Of a stretch of 33,885 bases of DNA, positions 1-11,209 are shown one piece after another. How positions within the stretch are numbered: position 1 is the stretch's first letter; every line of letters begins with the position of its first letter. This DNA is from Nocardia otitidiscaviarum NBRC 14405 (GTDB taxonomy: Bacteria; Actinomycetota; Actinomycetes; Mycobacteriales; Mycobacteriaceae), in the NCBI RefSeq assembly GCF_000308635.1, contig NZ_BAGD01000078.1, positions 1-33,885 of the forward strand, written 5' to 3'. The position numbers were made by a program, and so were the translations under genes. The notes beneath the pieces were generated by a model. The model had not been told where the DNA came from. It saw only the letters and a list, made by a program, of their open reading frames with translations, and searched no databases.

Positions 1-2811
<2,811 letters not shown>

Positions 2812-2818
2812 CCGCGAG

Positions 2819-2869
2819 GGGGAACCGGTGGCGGAGCCCTCTCGGGGGCGTTACCGCCACCAGTTCCCC
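2819..2869. terminator. Bidirectional hairpin between convergent genes
   Basis: A 16-bp inverted repeat with one mismatch (2819-2834 with 2854-2869) surrounds a 19-nt loop that can itself fold (GCCC/GGGGC). It sits in the 71-bp gap between the jetC stop and the stop of the minus-strand gene. There is no U-tract, which is common for actinobacterial terminators. Confidence 0.6.
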
Positions 2870-2882
2870 GTGATCGCTCGAC

Positions 2883-3137
2883 CTACTCGGCGCGGGTGGG
2901 GGTGTCGAGGGGGACCACCACGGCGGGCTGGGGGTGGGTGGGGCCGGTGGGGTGGGCGTAGCCGAGCCAGCCGGTGCCGATGAAGACGGCGAGCAGGATG
3001 GCGGTGGGGAGTTCGAGCAGGAGCCAGCCCGGCGGGTAGAGGGGTTCGCTGCGGGCGGCGCGGCGGATCGGGGGTCTCGGGTGTGCGAGGGCGGAGCGTG
3101 CCGTGCGGTTGGTGCTGCGGTTGCCGTGCCTGACCAC
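2883..3137 (-). CDS. Small single-pass membrane protein, unknown function
   Basis: This encodes 84 residues from a GTG at 3137, chosen because a GGGAGG site lies about 8 nt upstream; the open frame extends to 3269 but without a comparable site. The protein has a basic N-terminus rich in Arg and Pro, one hydrophobic segment near the middle (LLLELPTAILLAVFIGTGWL), and a short Pro/Thr-rich tail. This suggests a single membrane span, with the basic N-terminus probably cytoplasmic by the positive-inside rule. I do not recognise the family. It lies downstream of the D,D-carboxypeptidase gene on the same strand, 186 bp away, so co-transcription is possible but not shown. Being short and GC-rich, it could be spurious, although the ribosome site and the membrane segment argue for a real gene. 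Confidence 0.55.
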   Translation of the reverse strand: MVRHGNRSTNRTARSALAHPRPPIRRAARSEPLYPPGWLLLELPTAILLAVFIGTGWLGYAHPTGPTHPQPAVVVPLDTPTRAE

Positions 3138-3323
3138 CCGAAAAACCTCCCGAATCGTCCCCGCGGGTGTGCGGGGCGCAACGATGCCTGATCGATGTCG
3201 ACCGTCGTGACGACGGAGTGCTGGCACGTGCGCCAGCGTCACACTATGCCGAACCACCTGCGCACACACCGGGCGAATCTGCGGACATCGCCTTGTCCGC
3301 AGGTTTGTCGCCCGGTGCGGCGT

Positions 3324-4091
3324 TCAGCGCGCGGAGGCGTCGGGTAGTCGGGCGGGGCAGGGCTGGCCGGGCAGGGTGGCGAGTTCGAAATGCCACCATT
3401 CGTTGTCGAAGGTGCGGCACAGACCCCAGCGGTTGCCGTTGGCCTCCAGCCACGCCGCGCCTTCCCGCGGGCCGACGTCCACGGCCTGGCCGGTGACATG
3501 GGTGGATTCCTCGGGCGGCAGCACCCAGCGGCGAGCCTCCTCCGGGCTGCCGTAGGTTGCGATGCCGTCCTCCCACATGGCCTGCTGTTCACCGGGGCTG
3601 CGGTAGCCGGAGGTGATGGACAGCGGAACGCCCTGGGCGTGCGCCTCGGCGGCGGCCAGATCGTAGGCGATGGCCAGCAGCGGGTCCAGGCCCGCGGTGG
3701 TGGCGACGAACTGCGCGGGCGCCTGACCGGCACCGGCGGAGACCAGGTGGGTCGCGAAGTCCGTTACGCGGGTGCCGCCGAAGACGAGCAGGGCGGCGGC
3801 ATCCGACGGCGTGAAGGACCCCGCCGCCGCGGGCTCCCCGCCCGCGCCCGACGGCCACACCGTGGCGACCACCCCGTCGCGCGGGGACACCGTGGCGTCC
3901 GCCACCCCCGCCGGTGCGGTACCGGTTTCCTCGGTGGCGGCGGGAACAGCGGGTTCGGGGTGCGCGTGCGCCACCGATGTGCTCACGCCGCCGAACGCGG
4001 TACCGGCCAGCAGCGCGAGCACGGCTCCACGCCGCACCCCGCGCCCGCCCTCGGCACCGCGAGAACCACCCTCGCCCTTGTTCATCCGCAT
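3324..4091 (-). CDS. VanY-family D-alanyl-D-alanine carboxypeptidase (peptidase M15B)
   Basis: A 255-residue protein, probably exported, that should trim the terminal D-Ala from peptidoglycan stem peptides. The start ATG at 4091 follows a GGAGGTGA site with 7-nt spacing. Residues about 20-43 form a signal peptide (RRGAVLALLAG... ending AHA), followed by a low-complexity Ala/Pro/Thr linker to about residue 95. The catalytic domain carries the M15 zinc motif STHVTGQAVD (His198, Asp205), the third zinc ligand His234 in EWWHFE with a likely catalytic Glu231, and the conserved SGYRSPGEQQ segment near 161-170. Two cysteines (225 and 245) could form an extracytoplasmic disulfide. No vanHAX-like genes are nearby, so a cell-wall maintenance role is more likely than glycopeptide resistance. 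The open frame continues upstream to 5036, but that part is antisense to other sequence and has no coding character. Confidence 0.88.
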   Translation of the reverse strand: MRMNKGEGGSRGAEGGRGVRRGAVLALLAGTAFGGVSTSVAHAHPEPAVPAATEETGTAPAGVADATVSPRDGVVATVWPSGAGGEPAAAGSFTPSDAAALLVFGGTRVTDFATHLVSAGAGQAPAQFVATTAGLDPLLAIAYDLAAAEAHAQGVPLSITSGYRSPGEQQAMWEDGIATYGSPEEARRWVLPPEESTHVTGQAVDVGPREGAAWLEANGNRWGLCRTFDNEWWHFELATLPGQPCPARLPDASAR

Positions 4092-4795
4092 CCGCTCACC
4101 TCCACATATTCGTTCGCACACCCGACTCGGATCGGTCCCCGAACCCGACCCGATGCCACCCGACACCCGGCCCCGCAGGAGAACGCCGAAAACTCGCGAA
4201 CCAGATCTTCCGCACAGCGACCGTCCGCGCATCCTATCGGCCCCACACCCCCGCGGCGTTTCGCACCACGGCACGCCGCCGCGCCGGAATCGCACACGGA
4301 CGGACTCGACCGAACGGCGGGCCGCTTGCGCGCCACCGCCGTATGCGCGCCGATACCGACCGTGCGACAACCAGTCCGGCGCGACAGCCGCAGATGGGAC
4401 GACTGGCACACCGACAACCCGACCGACCGGGCGGTGGCCGCAGCTCCCAGCGACCCGAGCCGAACCCGGCCGTGAGGCGGGCAGACTCCCGCATGGCCCC
4501 CCGGGCGGCGGGCAGGTGCGGGTTGGATGCGGAGGCGCGGTCCAGGCGACCAAGCCGTATTCGGTGCGTTGGCGACGGCGAGGCCCGGCCTTGCCGCCCG
4601 GCCACGGTCGCACCGCCACGGGTGCGGCCCAAGTCGCGGGTGTAGAGGTGTCCAAGCCGTGTTGGGTGCCGTTGGCGACGGCGAGGCCCGACCTGGCTGC
4701 CCGGGGCCACGGTCGCACCGCCACGGGCGGCCATCCGCCGGACTTCGGGTGACGAATCCCCGTCGCGCGCCGACTGTGAGGGGTACTCCGACGAT
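4092..4795. other. Intergenic region between divergent genes, with tandem repeat
   Basis: About 700 bp between the carboxypeptidase (minus) and the flavin oxidoreductase (plus). Several frames are open because of the high GC content, but none has a ribosome site or recognisable protein. The right half (4551-4727) holds two imperfect copies of a sequence of about 73 bp, listed separately. The left half presumably carries the carboxypeptidase promoter; I could not identify convincing -35/-10 elements. Confidence 0.6.
4551..4727. repeat. Imperfect tandem direct repeat, two copies, ~102-bp period
   Basis: Copy 1 is 4551-4622 and copy 2 is 4653-4727. They share CAAGCCGT, then TTGGCGACGGCGAGGCCCG, then GGCCACGGTCGCACCGCCAC, with scattered single-base differences and small indels between. 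A 30-bp spacer separates the copies. They lie 70 bp upstream of the flavin oxidoreductase start and have no evident coding role. Confidence 0.8.
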
Positions 4796-6274
4796 ATGGA
4801 CGCCGATTCGAGGTCACCGCACAGCGGGTCCGATTCGCCTGCTCCGGGTTCGGGTGGCGGGGGCCCAGCGCTGTCGCGGCGCGGGGCGCTGCGGCTGGGG
4901 GTCGGCGCGGCGGCGGTGTTGGGCAGTGGCAGGGGTGTGAGCGCGCGGGCCGATCCGAGGATGTGGGCGGAATTGCGGGATCGGGTGCGGGGGCGGGTGC
5001 TGGTGCCCGGGGACGGCGAATACGCTGCCGCCGCACGGCTGTTCGATCCCCGGTTCGACGGCCGCGTTCCGGCCGGGGTCGTGGCCGCCGCGGATGCCGA
5101 CGATGTCCGGGCGGCAGTGGGTTTCGCGGCCGAGCGGGGGCTCGCCGTGGCGGCGCGGGCGGGTGGGCATTCGTATGTCGGCGCGTCCGCTACCACCGAT
5201 GCCGTGGTGGTCGACGTGCGGCGACTCGACCGGGTGGTAGTCGCGGGCGATACCGTGACCGTGGGGGCCGGGGTGACGCTGTTTCCGCTGCTGCGCGAGC
5301 TGGCGCGCTTCGGGCGGGCGCTGCCGGTCGGCACCTGCCCGACCGTCGGTCTCGCCGGGCTCACGCTGGGCGGTGGTCTCGGCGTCGATTCCCGGGCGTA
5401 CGGGTTGACGTGTGATCGGCTCGTCGCCGTCGATCTGGTGCTGCCGGGCGGTGAGGCGCGCACGGTGTCGGATTCCCGGTTCCCGGATCTGTTCTGGGCG
5501 CTGCGGGGCGCGGGCGGCACGGTGGGTGTGGTCACGTCGCTGACCCTGCGCACCCATGCCGCGACCGCGAAAGATGTCGTGCGGCTGACCTTTCCGCGCG
5601 ATGCGACGGTGCGCGCCCTGCTCGGGTGGGCGCGGTGGATGCCGACGGCCGAGCGATCGGTCTGGGCGGGCCTCACCGTCTCGGTCGAGGCCGGGGACGC
5701 GGTATGCCGGGCGCTGCTCGTCTGCCCGGCCGGGCTCGGTGACGCCGCCGCCGCCGAGTTCGCCGCCGCCGTGGGCGTTTCCCCCAGCGCGAAGGAGAGC
5801 TACACCCTCGACCATCTCGACGCGGTGCGCACCCTCGCCGGTGGTACCACCGACACGCCCCGCTCCACCAAGGCCGCCGGTTCCGATGTCGTCACCGATC
5901 TCACGGCGGCCGCCGAGCGCATCGTCGCCCACGTCTTCGCCGGATCCCGTTCGCGAGCACCGGGTTACGCATTGATCGACCCCCTCGACGGCGCGGTCCG
6001 CGACACCGACCCGACGGCGTCGGCCTTTCCGTGGCGTCGCCACGCCGCCACCGTGCAGTGGCTGGTGGACTCCCCCGCCGACCCGGCCGCCGCCGACCGC
6101 TGGGTCACCGAGGCGCACACCGCCCTGGGCACGGCGACGGCGGGGGCCTACGTCAACTATCCGGAACCGGATACCCCCGCCGCACGATATTTCGGCGACA
6201 ACATCGGTCGCCTCCGCACGATTCGCCGCCTGGTCGACCCGGATCGCCGCCTGCGCACCGGCGCGGGAGTCTGA
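4796..6274 (+). CDS. Tat-exported FAD-dependent oxidoreductase, BBE/PCMH type
   Basis: A 492-residue berberine-bridge-enzyme-like flavoprotein. The N-terminus has a twin-arginine signal (SRRGALRLGVGAAA, about residues 27-41), implying export of the folded, flavin-loaded enzyme. The FAD-binding PCMH domain spans about 90-260. His125 in RAGGHSY is the usual 8-alpha-histidyl attachment site, and Cys181 in VGTCPTVGLAG aligns with the 6-S-cysteinyl site, so the flavin is probably attached at two points. The C-terminal BBE motif is present (YVNYPEPD, then YFGDNIGRLRTIRRLVDP). Family members oxidise sugars, alkaloids or other alcohols with O2; the substrate here cannot be read from the sequence. The ATG at 4796 has a GAGGGG element about 12 nt upstream, a weak spacing. 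It stands alone between a divergent and a convergent gene. Confidence 0.85.
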   Translation: MDADSRSPHSGSDSPAPGSGGGGPALSRRGALRLGVGAAAVLGSGRGVSARADPRMWAELRDRVRGRVLVPGDGEYAAAARLFDPRFDGRVPAGVVAAADADDVRAAVGFAAERGLAVAARAGGHSYVGASATTDAVVVDVRRLDRVVVAGDTVTVGAGVTLFPLLRELARFGRALPVGTCPTVGLAGLTLGGGLGVDSRAYGLTCDRLVAVDLVLPGGEARTVSDSRFPDLFWALRGAGGTVGVVTSLTLRTHAATAKDVVRLTFPRDATVRALLGWARWMPTAERSVWAGLTVSVEAGDAVCRALLVCPAGLGDAAAAEFAAAVGVSPSAKESYTLDHLDAVRTLAGGTTDTPRSTKAAGSDVVTDLTAAAERIVAHVFAGSRSRAPGYALIDPLDGAVRDTDPTASAFPWRRHAATVQWLVDSPADPAAADRWVTEAHTALGTATAGAYVNYPEPDTPAARYFGDNIGRLRTIRRLVDPDRRLRTGAGV

Positions 6275-6294
6275 CCGGCCCGCGCCAGCTCTGT

Positions 6295-6314
6295 AGCGCC
6301 CGCTACGAGCGGCG
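6295..6314. terminator. Possible short hairpin between convergent genes
   Basis: GCGCCCGCT (6295-6303) can pair with AGCGGCGC (6307-6314) with one bulged base and a 3-nt loop. It lies in the 56-bp gap between the flavin oxidoreductase and fumarase stops. There is no U-tract, so assignment rests on position only. Confidence 0.35.
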
Positions 6315-6330
6315 CGGCGAGCTCACCGCG

Positions 6331-8007
<1,677 letters not shown>

Positions 8008-8094
8008 GAATCGCACTCCTCGAGCAGGGCCGGGGGCGGCCGGGGCGTGTTGAAGCACCGGAGAGCCTAGCCAGCACGCCGCCGACCCCGTGTC

Positions 8095-8143
8095 TAAGGC
8101 AAACCTTATTTCTGCGAACCATGCAAAGGTTGCACCTTCAACC
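8095..8143. promoter_or_regulatory. Cluster of inverted repeats in the fum/marR divergent region
   Basis: Three perfect inverted repeats lie in 49 bp: TAAGG-N4-CCTTA (8095-8108), AAGGT-N3-ACCTT (8126-8138) and, overlapping it, GGTTG-N6-CAACC (8128-8143). The first two share AAGG...CCTT and are about 31 bp centre to centre, near three helical turns. MarR proteins usually bind such palindromes beside their own gene, so autoregulation and control of the fumarase are likely. The first also loosely resembles half of an IdeR/DtxR iron box. Confidence 0.5.
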
Positions 8144-8197
8144 CGCACGGTGTTACCTGTCCATGATGCGGTCGTCTGCGGTGGGGAGGGAAACAGC

Positions 8198-8719
8198 ATG
8201 GCAACAGAGTCCGAGAGCGGCACCGTCACCGAGCCCCGGTGGCTCGACGATCTCGAGCGGCGTGCCTGGCTCGGCTTCGTCTTCACCCGCGACCTGATCG
8301 CCGCCGCGGTCGGCCGGGACTCCCTACGTGAGTCCGATCTCACCTATGTCGAGTACACCGTGCTGGCGCGGCTCGCCGACGCGCCCGACCACCGCCGCAG
8401 CTTCGCCGAACTGGCCGCGGTCCTGGAGTGGTCGCAGAGCCGCCTGTCCCACCAGATCACCCGGATGGAGAAGCGCGGCCTGGTGGCCCGGGAGTCCATT
8501 CCCGACGATGCCCGCCGCACCGCCGCCGTCCTCACCGACAAGGGCGCGCAGGTGCTGGAATCCGCCGCTCCCGCCCACGTCGACAGCGTCCGCCGGCACA
8601 TGATCGACGTGCTGGACCGCGACCAGTTGGCGGCCCTGGCCGATATCTACGACACACTGCTGGACCACCATCGAAGACCGTCGGCCCAGCAACAACCCCG
8701 GAACCGTCATTCCGCGTGA
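8198..8719 (+). CDS. MarR-family transcriptional regulator
   Basis: A 173-residue winged-helix regulator. The ATG at 8198 follows a GGGAGGG site 7 nt upstream; an earlier in-frame ATG at 8090 lies inside the presumed promoter. After an N-terminal dimerisation helix (about 18-40), the DNA-binding core covers about 50-115: the helix-turn-helix SFAELAAVLEWSQSRLSHQI, then the wing with IPDDARRTAAVLT, the typical MarR D-x-R signature. Helices to about 160 complete the dimer interface. It is transcribed divergently from the class I fumarase, and the shared 190-bp region holds several palindromes, so fumarase may be a target as well as marR itself. The ligand is unknown; there is no conserved cysteine to suggest thiol redox sensing. 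Confidence 0.85.
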   Translation: MATESESGTVTEPRWLDDLERRAWLGFVFTRDLIAAAVGRDSLRESDLTYVEYTVLARLADAPDHRRSFAELAAVLEWSQSRLSHQITRMEKRGLVARESIPDDARRTAAVLTDKGAQVLESAAPAHVDSVRRHMIDVLDRDQLAALADIYDTLLDHHRRPSAQQQPRNRHSA

Positions 8720-8740
8720 CGATTTCTCCGCCCCGCCCGT

Positions 8741-8765
8741 GTTTGGTTTCGCGCCCATCGGGTAT
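8741..8765 (+). promoter_or_regulatory. SigF/SigB-type promoter of the stressosome operon
   Basis: GTTT at 8741-8744 and GGGTAT at 8760-8765 are separated by 15 nt, which fits the alternative stress sigma factor consensus of actinobacteria (SigF in mycobacteria, SigB in Streptomyces). The predicted transcript starts near 8772, leaving a leader of about 110 nt before rsbR. This would make the module autoregulated by the sigma factor that it controls. Confidence 0.6.
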
Positions 8766-8881
8766 TGGGTAAGACTAGGCTCGGCAACGGCTGCTCTGTC
8801 ATGTGTTCCACGCAGACTGTCGGCAACCGAGCGCACACCGAGCACCCGAACCTGGCCTTAGTGAAAGGGGCAGGAGTTTCC

Positions 8882-9778
8882 ATGTCCGACGTGTCCATCG
8901 GCCTTCCGGCGGATTCACTGCCCGCGGGGTCCGTCGACAACCTGCTTCCACAGCTGGTCGAACACCTGCGGCAGAATCGCACCGAGCTGCGCGAGGAGTG
9001 GGCCCGCCGTATTACGGACGCCCAGCTGCTGACCGCCATGACCCCGGAGGAGATCTTCTCCGAGGCGACCTCGATCTTCGACAACTACGTCGAGGTTCTC
9101 GAGACCGGTAGCGTCGAGGCGCTGCAGGCGTACGCGCGCGACCTGTCCGAGCGCATCATTCCCAGAGGCGTCGAGACCGACGAGGTCCTCGGCATCGTGC
9201 TGCTGCTGCGAGATGTGCTGGCCCGCTCGCTGTTCGAGAAGTACCAGTCGAACTTCGAGCTGCTGAACCAGGTGCTCGACGCCTACGAACCCGCGGCCAA
9301 CCGCATCGCCAACACCGTGGGCGTGTCCTTCGTGCAGGAGCGCGAGCGCGTCATCCGCCAGCAGCAGGAGGCCATCCGCGAGCTGTCGACGCCCGTTCTC
9401 CAGGTGCGTGAGCAGCTGCTCATCCTCCCGATCATCGGCGTGCTGGACTCGCAACGCGCCCGGCAGCTGACCGAACAGCTGCTGCGGGCCATACGAGCCA
9501 ATCGCGCCAAGGTGGTCGTCATCGACATCACCGGTGTGCCCGCGATCGACTCCACCGTGGCCAACCATCTGGTGCAGACCGTCGACGCCTCGGGCCTGAT
9601 GGGTGCGAACGTCATCATCACCGGCCTGTCCTCGGAGATCGCCCTGACCCTCGTCACCATCGGCCTGGATCTGTCCAAGATGAACGCCGTCGGCGACCTG
9701 CAGGGTGGTATCGAGGAGGCGGAGCGGCTGCTCGGCTACGAGGTGTCGCGCGTGACCGCCGAACGCGACGGAAGGTAG
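8882..9778 (+). CDS. rsbR: RsbR-type stressosome sensor protein (RsbRD_N + STAS)
   Basis: A 298-residue scaffold and sensor of the stressosome, the cytoplasmic complex that holds the kinase RsbT until stress releases it. The ATG at 8882 follows CAGGAG 6 nt upstream. Residues about 20-155 are the helical RsbRD N-terminal sensory domain, with no obvious cofactor-binding residues. A linker leads to a STAS domain at about 168-290. Thr170 in STPVLQV and Ser224 in the ITGVPAIDSTVANH motif occupy the positions of the two threonines that RsbT phosphorylates in Bacillus RsbRA (Thr171 and Thr205); the second is serine here. It is the first gene of the operon, followed after 13 bp by rsbS. The sensed signal is not evident. 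Confidence 0.88.
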   Translation: MSDVSIGLPADSLPAGSVDNLLPQLVEHLRQNRTELREEWARRITDAQLLTAMTPEEIFSEATSIFDNYVEVLETGSVEALQAYARDLSERIIPRGVETDEVLGIVLLLRDVLARSLFEKYQSNFELLNQVLDAYEPAANRIANTVGVSFVQERERVIRQQQEAIRELSTPVLQVREQLLILPIIGVLDSQRARQLTEQLLRAIRANRAKVVVIDITGVPAIDSTVANHLVQTVDASGLMGANVIITGLSSEIALTLVTIGLDLSKMNAVGDLQGGIEEAERLLGYEVSRVTAERDGR

Positions 9779-9791
9779 ACCGGGCCCGCTC

Positions 9792-10181
9792 ATGCCGGTA
9801 CCCATTCTGAAACAGGGGACCTACCTCATCGCGTCGGTGCAGTCCGCCCTCACCGACGCCGATACCGAGCGCCTGCAGGACGACCTGATGAAGTACGTCA
9901 GCAAGTACCGGGCGCAGGGAATCATCGTCGATGTCACGGCAATCGACGTGATGGACTCCTTCGCGGCCAGATCGCTGCGTACCATCGCCCACATGACCAA
10001 GCTGCGGGGTGCGGAGACGGTCATCGTGGGTCTGCAGCCCGAAGTCGCGTTCGCCATGGTTCAGCTCGGACTCACCTTCGAGGACATGCACACCGCCCTC
10101 GACCTGGAGGAGGGTTTGGCCTGGTTGAACATCAAACTCGATACCCGCCGCCAGCGAGACGGTCGTGATCGTGGCCGCTGA
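9792..10181 (+). CDS. rsbS: RsbS stressosome scaffold (STAS)
   Basis: A 129-residue single STAS-domain protein. Together with RsbR it forms the stressosome core that sequesters RsbT. The phosphoacceptor is Ser56 in IDVMDSFAARSLR, equivalent to Ser59 of Bacillus RsbS, whose phosphorylation by RsbT releases the kinase. No strong ribosome site precedes the ATG at 9792, but the gene starts 13 bp after rsbR, so translational coupling is plausible. The C-terminal tail (DTRRQRDGRDRGR) is basic and overlaps the start of rsbT by 17 nt. The family and neighbour order (R-S-T) make the assignment firm. Confidence 0.9.
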   Translation: MPVPILKQGTYLIASVQSALTDADTERLQDDLMKYVSKYRAQGIIVDVTAIDVMDSFAARSLRTIAHMTKLRGAETVIVGLQPEVAFAMVQLGLTFEDMHTALDLEEGLAWLNIKLDTRRQRDGRDRGR

Positions 10182-10584
10182 CTACGTGGTGATCGCGGTG
10201 AAAGAGTCGAACGACATCGTCACCGCACGACAGGCCGGGCGGGAACTCGCGCTGGAGCACGGGTTCTCACTCACCGACATCACCATGATCTCCACCGCCA
10301 TCTCGGAGGTAGCCCGCAACATCACGAGTTACGCAGGCAGCGGGGAGATCCGGCTGTCGGTGACCGACAAGGAAGGCCGCCGGGCACTGGTGGTGCAGGC
10401 ACAGGATCAAGGCCCGGGCATTCTCGACATCCCGCGGGCACTGGAGGACGGCTACTCCACGGGGCGCGGCCTCGGGCTGGGGTTGCCGGGCGCGCGACGA
10501 CTCATGGACAAGCTGATCGTCGAGTCCACGCCCGGGCACGGCACGCTCGTGGAGATGTGGAAGTGGGTGCCCACCGGTGCATGA
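10165..10584 (+). CDS. rsbT: RsbT serine/threonine kinase (switch kinase)
   Basis: A 139-residue GHKL-fold kinase that phosphorylates RsbR and RsbS and then, once free, binds and activates the phosphatase RsbU. The ATPase boxes are visible: N box ISEVARNITSYAGSG (about residues 47-61), G1 DQGPGI (about 88-93) and G2 GRGLGLGLPGARR (about 106-118). The gene starts at GTG 10165, inside the end of rsbS; a second GTG at 10171 is an alternative. Length fits the RsbT family (about 133). The stop overlaps the GTG start of the next gene, indicating one operon. Confidence 0.9.
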   Translation: MIVAADYVVIAVKESNDIVTARQAGRELALEHGFSLTDITMISTAISEVARNITSYAGSGEIRLSVTDKEGRRALVVQAQDQGPGILDIPRALEDGYSTGRGLGLGLPGARRLMDKLIVESTPGHGTLVEMWKWVPTGA

Positions 10585-11209
10585 CGACGGATTCATCGGT
10601 GCGGTGGAATGGGCGGTCGCCGGACGGGCGCTACCCGGGCAGCGAGTCTCCGGCGATCGGTCGGTGATACTCGACGCGGGCGGCGATTCGGTGCTGTTCG
10701 CGGTGATGGACGGGCTCGGGCACGGTGCGGCCGCGGCCGACGCGGCGGACCGGGCGGCCCAGGTGCTGTCGGAGAATCGCGCCGAGCCCCTGGACGTGCT
10801 GATGCTGCTGTGTCATCGCGCCATGGCCGACACCCGCGGTGCGGCGGTATCGCTGGCGCTGCTCGACGCCGGGGAGAAGGTGCAGTGGCTCGGGGTCGGC
10901 AATGTCGAATCCCGGATCATCGCCGCGGCTCCCGGCAAACCGGCGATCCGGGCGGCGGCGCTCCTGGTCGGCGGGATCGTCGGCTATCTGCTGCCGCCCA
11001 ACCTGCAAGCGCAGACGGTGGCGGTGCGACCCGGTGATCTGCTGCTGATGTCCACCGACGGCATCGTGCCCGACTACGCCGACGGCATCGACCTGGCCAA
11101 GCCGACCGCCGACATCACCGCCGAGATTCTGGCCAAGCACGCCAAGGACACCGACGACGCGCTCGTGCTCGCCGCGCGTCACCGCGGGCATACGGGGCCG
11201 ACGCCGTGA
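10577..11209 (+). CDS. rsbX: RsbX-type PP2C/SpoIIE-fold phosphatase
   Basis: A 210-residue serine/threonine phosphatase, expected to dephosphorylate RsbS and RsbR and so reset the stressosome after stress. The start GTG at 10577 overlaps the end of rsbT by 8 nt. PP2C-type metal-binding motifs are recognisable: FAVMDGLGHGAAAADAAD near residues 35-52, GDLLLMSTDGI near 154-164, and a terminal DDALVLAARH segment near 195-204. Length fits single-domain RsbX. Its stop overlaps the GTG of the downstream RsbU-like gene by 4 nt (GTGA), so the two are probably translationally coupled. Confidence 0.83.
   Translation: MHDDGFIGAVEWAVAGRALPGQRVSGDRSVILDAGGDSVLFAVMDGLGHGAAAADAADRAAQVLSENRAEPLDVLMLLCHRAMADTRGAAVSLALLDAGEKVQWLGVGNVESRIIAAAPGKPAIRAAALLVGGIVGYLLPPNLQAQTVAVRPGDLLLMSTDGIVPDYADGIDLAKPTADITAEILAKHAKDTDDALVLAARHRGHTGPTP

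Noticed and set aside
4092..5036. Upstream extension of the carboxypeptidase frame, adding 315 codons
   Set aside because: It crosses the intergenic repeat and runs antisense to the flavin oxidoreductase; the ATG at 4091 has an excellent ribosome site followed by a signal peptide.
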